From: Plasmopara viticola
Lineage: Eukaryota; Oomycota; Peronosporomycetes; Peronosporales; Peronosporaceae
Direction: 5' to 3'
NCBI GenBank assembly: GCA_001695595.3
Contig: MBPM02000043.1
Span: forward strand, 434,001-498,000
DNA length: 64,000 nucleotides
Shown here piece by piece: positions 54,171 to 64,000 of the stretch. Below the pieces are notes generated by a model, which was given only the letters and a program-made list of their open reading frames with translations, had not been told where the DNA came from and searched no databases. The number at the start of each line of letters is the position of its first letter. Positions within the stretch are counted from its first letter, which is position 1. The position numbers and the translations under genes are program-made.

Positions 54171-55328
54171 ATGTAATGTAATGTATTACGTTATCGCGTT
54201 GCCAAGGTATGCACGTGCTAGGCTCAGTCTGGCTAGTCCACGGCATAGAGTGGTGTCCGCATACGTCGAGTCTCGTTCGGCGGGCAGTGCATCCAGCACC
54301 GAGGTCGTATGGGTCTTCCATTTCTTTCGGTCTTGTGCAAGGGTACGTACCACTTCGAGGTCTTGTGCTGTCCGGAGTCGAAAGCCGGAGCCACGGGAAA
54401 CAAGATTGTGGTCGAGTGTCGAGGGGAGCGTGGTGCGGGGACGTCCGCGCCATTTTGCTGCGGTGGAGATGAAGTAGGCACGCATCTGGAGATTAGCTGG
54501 AATGTCGGGATTGCGGCGAAGTACATGGCCAAACAGGCGCCAGCGAGCTTGTGTCAGTCGTAGTCTCAGCGGCCGCTCATCACAGAGGTCGTAGAGTCTT
54601 GCATTCGAAATGTGTCGGGGGTAGCGATAGCCAAGAGCGTAGCGAAGCTGGCGGCGATGGAAACTCCCGAGGCCGTGGAGCTCTGACTTGGTAAGAGCCC
54701 AGGTGGCGCAGTTGTACAGCAGAATCGGTAGAACGTAGGTGTTGTACAATCGAATGCGGGTCTTGGGTGAGATGAGCGTGGGGCGGAGCCAGACGGACCA
54801 GAGGCGGTGGAGCGCGAAGGTGGCCAGGGAGTTGCGTCGGGATAGATCTTTAATATCGCCGAGGAGTGTTTCGAGCTTCTTAGTGTGGCGCCAGGTTTCT
54901 TCTCGGGATCGGGCGTGTCGAGTGGCGCCCGACGGGTTGCAGTGGCGGCGGATTTCGGTGACTTCGGTCTTGGCTTCGTTTTTTTTTTTTCAGAGCTAGA
55001 AGGAAGTCATTAATGCGGTGCTCACCTCTATCGTAGGTCTTGGTTTCTCGGAGGCCAAGGATATCGACGCGGTAGCGCCGGAGATCCTCGGGGAGTGTTA
55101 CGTGCTTCTTGCGCTTCGAACCTAGAGAATTCACATTAAAAGACCCAATCCGGATGCGGTTGGCGCGGTTAAAAGCGTGGAAGGGGGTTTGGCCTGGTGC
55201 TGGAGACCGTCGCGTCGAGGGTGAGACTCGTTAGAGACCTGCAGATGCCCGAGAGCACCTGCCCGAAGCGCGCGAGCATTTAGCCCCCGCGCTTGGAAGG
55301 AGGGCGTCACCCCAATCTTTTCCGAAAA
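54171..55328 (-). mobile_element. LINE-derived internally deleted element, long class, copy 3
   Basis: 1,158 bases with a perfect 13-bp target duplication GAATTTTATCATA (54158-54170 and 55329-55341). In minus orientation: TTTTCGGAAAAG leader, endonuclease start, A-run joint at 54979-54990, then the C-terminal LINE frame (187 codons open at 54186-54749) and an ATTACATTACAT tail. This is the cleanest of the three long-class copies. Confidence 0.92.
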
Positions 55329-55413
55329 GAATTTTATCATAGTATACAAATTTAGATTATTCCAATCTGACCAATCAGAGGCCGATCAATTAAGCTAATA
55401 TATGAGCCGATTA

Positions 55414-56307
55414 CGACGCCGACTTCATCTGCACTGATCCATCCGTCGTCCAGCTTATCCAGGACCAGGCCCCAGCGATTCTTAGTCGCTGGAGTCTACA
55501 CATGAACGAAGCCAAGACCGAAGTCACCAAAATCCGCCGCCACTGCAACCCGTCAGGCGCCACTCGACACGCCCGAGCCCGAGAAGAAACCTGGCGCCAC
55601 ACTAAGAAGCTCGGAACACTCCTCGGCGATATTGAAGATCTATCCCGACGCAAGTCCCTGGCCACCCTCGCGCTCCACCGCCTCTGGTCCGTCTGGCTCC
55701 GCCCCACGCTCATCTCACCCAAGACCCGCATTCGATTGTACAACACCTACGTTTTACCAATTCTGCTGTACAACTGCGCCACCTGGGCTCTTACCAAGTC
55801 AGGGCTCCACGGCCTCGAGAGTTTCCATCGCCGCCAGCTTCGCTACGCTCTTGGCTACCGCTACCCTCGACACATTTCGAATGCAAGACTCTACGACCTC
55901 TGTGATGAGCGGCCGCTGAGACTACGACTGACTCAAGCTCGCTGGCGCCTGTTTGGCCATGTACTTCGCCGCAATCCCGACATTCCAGCTAACCTCCAGA
56001 TGCGCGCCTACTTCTTCTCCACCGCAGCAAAATGGCGCGGACGTCCCCGCACCACGCTCCCCTCAACACTCGACCACGACCTTGTTTCCTGTGGCTCCGG
56101 CTTTCGACTCCGGACAGCACAAGACCTCGAACTGCTTCGTACTTTTGCACAAGACCGAAAGAATTGGAAGACCCTCACGACCTCGGTGCTGGATGCACTG
56201 CCCGCCGAACGAGACTCGACGTATGCGGACACCACTCTATGCCGTGGACTAGCCAGGCTGAGCCTAGCACGTGCATAACTTGGCAACGCGATAACGTAAT
56301 ACATTAC
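55414..56307 (+). mobile_element. 5'-truncated copy of the ACATT-tailed LINE
   Basis: 894 bases flanked by a 12-bp target duplication ATGAGCCGATTA (55402-55413 and 56308-56319). It begins just at the reverse-transcriptase catalytic region (DADFICTD follows the expected Y-A-D-D) and continues without deletion through SRWSLHMNEAKTEVTKIRR to the C terminus LSLARA and the ACATTACAT tail. A 258-codon frame is open at 55502-56278. It is the only copy here that shows the sequence missing at the A-rich joint of the derivatives, just upstream of NEAKTEV. Confidence 0.9.
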
Positions 56308-56365
56308 ATGAGCCGATTAAAATAAGAGTGCATAAAAAGGATTCCGAAAGGATATAGCAGAATCT

Positions 56366-56685
56366 CGAAAAAGGTTGGGGTGACGCCCTCTTCCAAGCGC
56401 GGGGGCTAACTGCTCGCGCGCTTCGGGCAGGTGCTCTCGAGCATCTGCAGGTCTCTAACGAGTCTCACCTTCGACGCGACGGTCTTCAGCACCAGAGCGC
56501 CACCTGGGCTCTTACCAAGTCAGAGCTAAAAAAAAATGGAAGACCCTCACGACCTCTGTGCTGAATGCACTGCCCGCCGAACGAGACCCGACGTATGCGG
56601 ACACCACTCTATGCCGTGGACTAGCCAGACTGAGCCTAGCACGTGCATAACTTGGCAACGCGATAACGTAATGCATTACATTACA
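56366..56685 (+). mobile_element. SINE-like three-piece LINE derivative, short class, copy 2
   Basis: About 320 bases with the same order of pieces as 35390-35715: LINE leader, the 30-base internal piece (CGCCACCTGGGCTCTTACCA...), a run of nine A (56528-56536) and the 3' end with an ATTACATTACA tail. No target duplication was recognised. It lies only 46 bases after the target duplication of the truncated LINE. Confidence 0.85.
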
Positions 56686-56719
56686 GTACATCAAAGTAAT
56701 CAGCCAGCCGTACAAGCCG

Positions 56720-57571
56720 TACACGACAGGAAGACTCAAGTGCGCGTATTTAAAAAAAGGCTACAGAATTAATTCAAAGCAAATGTGGCCCTGTCATGGT
56801 CACGAAGTAGGTAATGTAATTATAATCGGTCGACCATAATCTATTCCCGGTTTTAACGAAATCGACAAGCGCAACAGAATATCGATTTACAGCTCTGTGT
56901 GGCTATAAAAATGAGCGCAAAGCACAACACTCAATGACAGAGGTCAGGCACCTGAAGCGCGTTTTTGGGTGTCTCAAAACATCTTCTTCATCCTAATCCC
57001 TAAAGCTGTGGACGCCGATATTTGTAAGAAGTAGGTAACATTCAAATTGATGCTAGTGATACATTTTTAATAATGTACTCGTTCATCGACCACCGTCTTT
57101 TAAAGTAGCATGGCTCTATGACGTCATATACTTGATAGTATATCGACAAGGTCATCTTCTGGGTCGCGACGTCTTGAACAAAGGACGTGGCCTTTCGCTT
57201 ATGGCATAGCACCGTGTCGCGTGCGTGTATGCAAATATTTTTAGGTGCATCCGTGCTAAAGGATAATCCAAATTCTGTGTCCAGATTCAAAATTCCTTAC
57301 TACGCACAGCGCTAGGTTTGTACTCGAGACGCTCCAGGATATTTATGGCGTATGTGGCACATGGGAAACAGCAAGTTGAACGCACAGAAAATCAGTCAAC
57401 GCCAACAACAAAAGTCTTACTATGCGGTCGAGCCACATTTAGAGACACATCGAGTCGTGCGTGAGGCTTAAACGTGCTGTATAAAGATACGATAAACAAA
57501 CACAAATTATCAAAGACTTACAAAAAAAACCAAAGTTAAATGCAATGAAATGAAATGTAGAGTTCTATGCA
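56720..57571. repeat. Block delta, downstream of effector E
   Basis: Collinear with 33630-34050 and then 35800-36180, which are separated in unit D by the two LINE-derivative insertions. This provides the uninterrupted ancestral arrangement. No gene is seen. Confidence 0.6.
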
Positions 57572-59574
57572 TCAGCTAAAGCCTGCGGCAACGAAACCTC
57601 TTGCTTCTTCCCAAAAAAAACCATTCTAGTCGAAATATAACCTTATAGAAGCTTTTCGCCGATTCTTCGAAAGCTTTATCACTGTCGACAATTTCGAAAG
57701 AAACACCTTCATTGAGCAGCCTAACAGACCACAACTTACTGATGCATTAGTACAACCTGGGCCGAGTGTGTTCAGTTCTGCTCATTGCGTTTACAATCAC
57801 TTCGTCGATAGGCGGTCAGTGTTTGCATATGGTGTGCTAGCGTACTTCGTATCCAGTAGCATGCGCATCACTAAGGACGCTTTGACTTCATCCGCTGAAG
57901 TTTCAAAAACAAATTTAAACGAGAGAGGAAACATATCCATCAAAAGTAATTTATTGACGGAAACATTAAACCCGAGAAGCAAAAACACGTCATAGAACGA
58001 TTTCTTTGCTAGTTTTCACTTGTTAAAAAGACGGGGTGCGAAAACATCATAAAGTCGTTCATCCCTATCCACCGCCTCCTTCACCAATGTTACAAGTACA
58101 TCGTCAGCCAATTGTTTGTTTAGTTGGTTGATCATGGTATCACTATCCTTTTCAACAAGAGCAATGATGCGTAGTTCTTCCGGGTCGGCGCTTTTAAAGT
58201 TTTGAAAATCACCGTGACTATCAATCATAAACGACATCCACGTCCACAAATGAGGATTTTCCAACAGATCCTTGTGTTTGAGCTCTCTGATCTCGAGGAA
58301 ATCGAGCATTTTATCGGCCGTCATGCCATTGCGTTCCATGTTTTTAAACACTTCCTTTAAAAGAAACTTGGATTTGTATGCCGAATCCTTCGCAATGAAG
58401 GTAGGATTTTGTGATTGTTTCACTACACCGGCGTACATCTCAACAAGTAGGAAACCGATCGACATTCTTATTTACATCATTCGCCGCGATTTCATTCTTT
58501 GCGCTTTTTGGAGTCGTACGTACAAGCGTTTTGTACGTCGCTTGATTCTCGAAACTGTCGAAATATTCAAACCATAGATTGATCGGTCCTTGCAGGAGGC
58601 TTCCCAATATGAAAGTGGAGGATGGCAGTAATTCATGTTGACCGTGAGTCATTTCTCGATTCTTTCAGTCGCGAAAAAATGCATGCACTAAGTGTGTAGT
58701 AACGTCGTTCGCTCTGTTTGGTGCACCTGCAACAACAACATCCAAGCTATGATAAGGTCAGAAACGGTTTTCGATGAGTCATCGGCCAACGAATTTTGCA
58801 TTGCATCAAGCACCTTGTCGTATCGAACAGCTACATTGGGTTCGAGACGAGTGACATAGTCGATATACACACGAAAGTGAGGGCTCTCGAATACACTACT
58901 GTTATGGACGCCTAACTTCAAGCCCTTCCAGATAGTCTCAGGCGTAACTTTCGTATCGGCCCAAAATGTGAAGTGGTGGGGTTCGAGCCCAAGAATGAAC
59001 CACGCTCGTTTATTTTCAGCCTCGAGCCATTCAGCAACTTTTTTTTGTGCTCCAACCCTGATGACACCTCGAAATTAAGCAGAGTCTTGTACCATCCAAT
59101 TGTTCGACCCAGCTCAATAAACATGTCTGTTTGATCCTTGGCAGGAGTCGCACGTACAATTTCTTCACATATTGCCTATTGCGCAGATATGTGGTTGCCA
59201 AAGTCTGCAGCGAGAATCTTGTCGACAGCTTGCTTAATCTCAATGCTGAAAAAAGCTTTGGTCGTCGAAAATTTAAAATCGGTCTTAGCCAAATATTTGT
59301 CGACGAATATCGCCTTTTTAGAATCGAAATGCAGCAAGAGATTGTCGACGAGCTTATTGAACCGTGACGATGGCGACTTCTCCTCGTTGCGCTCAGGAAT
59401 ATTAGGTGGACTTGACTTCTTAACGTGCCCTTGGAATTGGTCGTCCACGGCGCTCGATGTCGCGGTCATTACCATAGGGACCTTTGCGCATAAGACTAAG
59501 TACGAAATCCACAATAGAAAGACATTGTGCAGAGACGGTAGAAGACGGCGAGTGATCGACATCGCGTATGCCAT
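57572..59574 (-). pseudogene. LWY-repeat effector, copy E (frameshifted)
   Basis: The start MAYAMSITRR, the signal-peptide core and ERNEEK (EER changed to EEK) lie in an open stretch from 59574 to 59176, which ends in a stop. Later parts are recognisable in shifting frames: 59124-58918, 58921-58688, 58652-58440, 58465-58016 and 57988-57797. The ancestral TGA is kept at 57572-57574. It includes the unit with NGMTADKMLDF and LWTWMSF, and the final LLNEGVS-type end. Several frameshifts and short deletions disable it. Copy D is its nearest relative, sharing replacements such as AKVPMV and SSPPN.PERN/DRN. Confidence 0.85.
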
Positions 59575-59697
59575 TTGAAGCATTCAATTGGAGGTAAAAT
59601 GGAAAGTGGCATCGACTGAAAAGCCACACCTGTGTATCACTACCTGTTTAGTATCAACTTTTGCGCCAGTGTCCCGATCTTTTCTAGCTTGGAAAAT

Positions 59698-59718
59698 ACT
59701 CTCGTTTGTCCAGTCATT
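59698..59718 (-). promoter_or_regulatory. Conserved upstream element of effector E
   Basis: CTCTCGTTTGTCCAGTCATT (plus-strand text) lies about 125-145 bases upstream of the start codon, as in the other four copies. Confidence 0.3.
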
Positions 59719-59719
59719 A

Positions 59720-61340
59720 ACGACTCGCCTGATTGGAGCTGACTCTCCTTAATAACCTGCTGCCTTATCAAAAATGTTTGATTCCAACCCTTGTTAAGGC
59801 TGATTCTCGCTTAAGCGAAAAATTCTGTCGTACACATGCACTGACCGCATGATCATACGGATTGAACGAGGCACATGCACATGCACATTTTTTTATAAAC
59901 GACGAGGACCTTGGTCGAAACTGCTTTGCTGCCAACAATGGATTGATCAGATTAGCACACCTGCCATAGAAAATTTTTATTTGTGCCGTATCAAGTCGTA
60001 ATATTGGCCAAATGATGAAGGCCAACAAACAACGCGTACTTGTAGCACAGCCATGGGGAGTGGGTTGGAAAAAGTGAGCATGCCGATACGAGCTACTTAT
60101 TTGCAACCGCGTAGTCCGGTGCGACAGAAGTTGAACCTCGGTTAGATGAAATGCGGCGACGCAGATTAGCGTGATGTTCTCGTACTTGACGCTAGCATAG
60201 GATCTGTTTGTAAGCCAATAAATGTGAGCGAGCGGGCGTGCTTATATTTTTCACAAAAGGCCTTTAATGCACAGTGATGTTTAGTCGATCGTGAAAACAC
60301 TCATGCTACTGGTAAACTTAAAGCAGCGTGCAAATTTTTCTATGATCCATCTCTGTAAAGTTGCTTTTTAGTACAGTAAAATAATTATACATTTTCATCA
60401 GCAGAGATAGCATATAACTTCTTCGTAAACAACCGCAGTAAATTGTGTTTGTCAGCCAAGTCAAATCAAGTATCCAGCGCATTCACAATATGGCATCATA
60501 CCTAATGATCTAAACTTCAGATCAGAATTCCAGTAGTTACCGCAAAGTCGCGATGTCCTGTTTCATATGTAACCTTTCTGACCAATCACATCTCTGATTG
60601 CAGCAGTAATTCTAAGACTAGGGGTAACTCCTTCAGCTGCAATTAGCCCAAAAAGCTCTTATTTGTAATCTCAGTGTCTATCGTGTCAATTAAAATGGAG
60701 CTGAGGTGTGCAAGTCTTCCGTGCATCCACGAGCTACATCTGTGCATAGACCGCCCCACCGCGGCGTTGGATTCGTTTTGAGTTTCTATGCATCTCTTGG
60801 CATCTAACATGAAGCATCAGGCACAAACATCGATAGCCTTATTATTAACATACAACTTGCCGCCAATCTCTTCTAGAAAAAAAATACAGGACAAAATGTA
60901 ACCAAAAGATTTTTTAATTTTTATGCATAATGCTCATTCTCCGATAAGCTTCTTTTTTAAAACGAAGCCCGGCAAAATTCACGTTTGCAGCGATACTTTT
61001 TCTACCTATCAATTAGAGCTAACAAGATAATTATTACTCAAGCTGCTTTATATATATAATTTCTGACCTCATCGTTGCATACACGATCTCAATCTTTATC
61101 GTAGATAAAATGTCCACTGACACGACAGGATGTTACACATGTTTTTTTTTCGATTCAAGCCAGCATTGCAAATGCAGCATGAGATATAAGGACACAATAG
61201 CAGCCATGCTAGATAGAACTACGCTGGTGCCAGTTGATTGCTAAAGTACACGCACATATAAAGTGTAAATGGTCAATGATTGATTGATTGATGCATAGAA
61301 CCGAGAAATAATATGAAATGCTGACTTTGTCGAGAGCTTC
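59720..61340. repeat. Block gamma and the beginning of block alpha after effector E
   Basis: 59830-60660 is collinear with 38470-39010 and partly with 4010-4640. 60950-61260 matches 29300-29640 and 17270-17640. A short tandem TGATTGATTGATTGATG lies at about 61277. No gene is seen. Confidence 0.55.
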
Positions 61341-61860
61341 AAGCAGCATATAAAATCATATGTTTTTCCTTATAATTTCCTGTCCAAATTGCGGTAGCAA
61401 TTTCAGTCGATTATCACGAAAATAAATAGAAATCATAGATTTTGTACTAAAAATAAATAGACTGTACACCTTGTTTAATACTACAAAAAAACGCGAACAG
61501 TCGTTCACCGGAGGACCTGTAAGCCTCCTCTGTGCAGGGTGTTTTATGATCCCATCACACCTTGTAGCACTTCGCAAGCAATCGTTTACCTACGTCTACC
61601 TGAAAGTGCTCGACGATACGAACTTACCAGCTTTTACAATCGCTGGCGTATATTGGCTTGATAAGGTAGCCGCATTCACAGCTATCCTTGCTACTAAGCA
61701 GCTTCAACGCGTCGCGGCACTCAGTTCTCTCTGAGGCCCTTTATGGCGCGAGGACGCGGCTGGAGCGGGCTCAAGCTAGTAAGCTTATAGTTTTTGTTTT
61801 TGAAAAAATGAGCAAACAAAGTGTTAATGAGACGTTGTTACAAGCAAGCTGTAATTGATG
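61341..61860. other. Unit-specific stretch with an 87-codon open frame
   Basis: The frame 61471-61734 (plus) is more GC-rich than its surroundings and replaces the expected continuation of block alpha, so it may be an insertion. I recognise no domain in it or in the opposite frame. Confidence 0.25.
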
Positions 61861-63610
61861 ATATAAAGACCTTCTACCCGTACGACAACAACAACAAAAA
61901 TCGAGCCTTGCACTTTGTAAAGCTCAGTGCAAATATATAATCCAGACAGAAATAAAAAATAAGAATTGTTGAGCGCGCGAGAACGCATACTAAGCCCGGA
62001 ACGCTATTCCAAATTAATTATTTCCTTCCAATCTGTCAAGTCCCGCATCGGTGACAATGCACACGTTAAGAAGTCATTATTTATTAAACGCTCAACTATT
62101 TGCTTGCTGAGTCAATTGGTCTTAGCTTGAAAGAAGATTAGAAGTTTAGCTAAATTTTATACTTTTTTTTTCAAAATTTTGGTGTCCTTGTACTCCGTCT
62201 ACCATGCCACCCCACGCATCTCTTCATTCTTTTAAGTTGCTTAGATGCCGTAAGGTTCGGATCCGTGTCCATACAGATCATGTGCCAACGATATACATAG
62301 CGTCGGCGTTAATAAGAGGGACCGCGATAGTTTTATTTAAAAACGACTGCGTGGCCGGACATCCCAAAAAACTTTTCTTTTGCCAATAATAAAGCATGTG
62401 CAGAAAGAAACGTACTATTGGCATTATAAGGTGGACCCGTGACAGTTGCGCTGACTCGTACTTCGCGCTGTGTGTCAACCTCGAGTCGTTATAATGCAGG
62501 CAGAGACGATAAAGGAGGCGAGTCACATCGCTTTAAAAAAAATCGCAACAACAGGCAGGCTTTATTGCTTTAAAAATGGTGTGAGTGAACAGTTTTTTTG
62601 AACGAAAAGTGGTCAGATGACTTGATCTAGAGCACATTATATATGCCAGTTTTGAAAATGACATTTTCGTTTCTCAATGGCTTTTAAATCGCTGATAGAA
62701 GCGTCTTCTCCAGAGTCATGAAAGCGCTTGATCGAGCATCAACTAAAAATAACAAGGGTTTGTGGCGGATGCACACCGTGGAGCTTACCATTCAGAACTT
62801 TTAAGCTCCTGATCGTAAAACTAGCGGTGGTGAGCTCCTACACGGATAAGAATATCAGGGAACTACTTCAAGGTTTGGCAAAGTCTTAATCGTCGCGAAA
62901 TATTGTGAGCCGGCGAATAATTACGATCAATTAAAGCTGTTCGACTGCTTTCTAAGAGAGGTTAGCTTCCCGAGTCAGTTTCGATTTGATTTGTTAATGA
63001 AATTATCACAATAGTTTTGAATATTGAAATGGAATCCGTCGTGAAATGATTTGACTGTAATTACCCGGAGCCATTGTTTTTCGTAGCATGCTTCTCTTCG
63101 TCGTGGCTAGAAAAGCATTAGATTGGTAAGGAAAGGTTATAGATGCCAGCGACTAAGTCCCATGTAGCGAAATTTACTTTTATATCGTGCTGTACACACT
63201 GCTCCTTTCACCGGGCTTACGCTGAGAACGAGTATGGAATGTATGAAACTAGGACATTTTGACAAGGTAGCCACGGCGTCATCAAAATCTTCCATAGCAA
63301 AAACACAAGTTGCGCTGGCAGCTTCTGCAAGGAGACGCGAAAGATAACGCTTCAGGCGTGGGTAATATAGCCTCTTTCAGCTTCAAGCTGCAAAAAAAAC
63401 ACAAGAGAACCCTTGGTGTCACAATCGACCTCGTCGTTGACGAAAAAAGCTTATCTACATGGATAACTGACAGATCCGCTGGTCACTGTGTCACAGCAAG
63501 TGCGCTCCAACTGGAAGCACCCAAAGCTACTGAGCCTCAAAGAGCTCAAAGCCACTAATTTATATTCTGGCATGAGAAATGTCTCAGGAGTGGTGCTACT
63601 AAAAATATGA
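61860..63610. repeat. Block beta, copy 4
   Basis: Collinear with 43400-45250. Open frames here are short and do not agree with those of the sister copy. The sequence after 63610 has an open frame of 116 codons at 63607-63957 (plus) which I do not recognise. The window ends within the unit. Confidence 0.55.
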
Positions 63611-64000
63611 ATCTTTTTCAAGGAGGAAGTATATTCTCCATTCTGGATGAAGGTGTCTTCAAGCAATTTTATAGGCAGCGAAGATTGCAATTACAGTTTG
63701 AAGATCTGATGGGTTCCAAGGATATCGTATTCAAAACGAATACTAAGATGTTTTATTTTAAAGACCCATTAAGGATTAGACAAGAAAGTGATATCTTGCC
63801 AGAGTCGAAGCAAAGTTTTACTAGGCAATGGGTACTGCACATAAGCAGCGTAAGCTCATTTCGTCTTCTTTGCCGGAAAGCCAACGCATGCTATGATACA
63901 AAAAGGATATCTTCAAACTCGCTACCGACTTTTTGTCGTAAAAAAATTAAAATATGACCGAACAACGGCTCCTGAAAAGGTATCAAATAAAGGAAGGACG

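Noticed and set aside
1..64000. CRISPR arrays, rRNA and tRNA genes
   Set aside because: No regularly spaced short repeats and no cloverleaf or rRNA core motifs were seen. The DNA is eukaryotic in character.

Overview
The window reads as nuclear DNA of a plant-pathogenic oomycete, most likely a downy mildew or a Phytophthora relative. The main evidence is a family of secreted proteins with an N-terminal signal peptide, an EER motif and tandem LWY-type helical repeats. Oomycete-style Ty3/gypsy and LINE retroelements in an AT-rich, gene-poor background support this. The exact species cannot be read from the sequence. No rRNA, tRNA, CRISPR or prokaryotic-type operon was seen.

The backbone is an old, decayed array of segmental duplications. 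One effector gene sits in each unit, with recurring flanking blocks: an upstream block, a downstream block and several non-coding or decayed blocks. Five effector copies are present. Copy A (5.1-7.0 kb, plus strand, resuming at 12.86-13.01 kb) is broken and split by a retrotransposon. Copies B (21.0-23.1 kb) and C (25.6-27.6 kb), both minus strand, are intact at 677 and 683 codons. Copies D (36.2-38.2 kb) and E (57.6-59.6 kb), also minus strand, are frameshifted pseudogenes. Unit A lies inverted relative to the others.

Mobile DNA makes up much of the rest. A near-complete Ty3/gypsy element with chromodomain (6986-12860, two 312-bp LTRs, target duplication TCCGT) sits inside effector A. A degraded two-ORF LINE occupies about 46.1-52.65 kb. 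A second LINE family, with an ACATT-type 3' tail, is present only as one 5'-truncated copy and two classes of internally deleted derivatives. One class is about 1.16 kb (three copies) and one is about 0.32 kb (two copies). Within each class the copies share the same A-rich internal joint, so these look like mobile non-autonomous families built from pieces of one LINE. Weaker remnants include a MULE/FAR1-type DNA-binding fragment, a gypsy reverse-transcriptase scrap, two or three solo-LTR-like insertions, and decayed pieces of a START-like gene and a ribosomal-L1-domain gene.

The only genes likely to be functional here are effectors B and C. Their products should be secreted and delivered into host plant tissue. 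The surrounding decay, inversion, insertion and pseudogenisation fit a fast-turnover effector cluster in a repeat-rich compartment.
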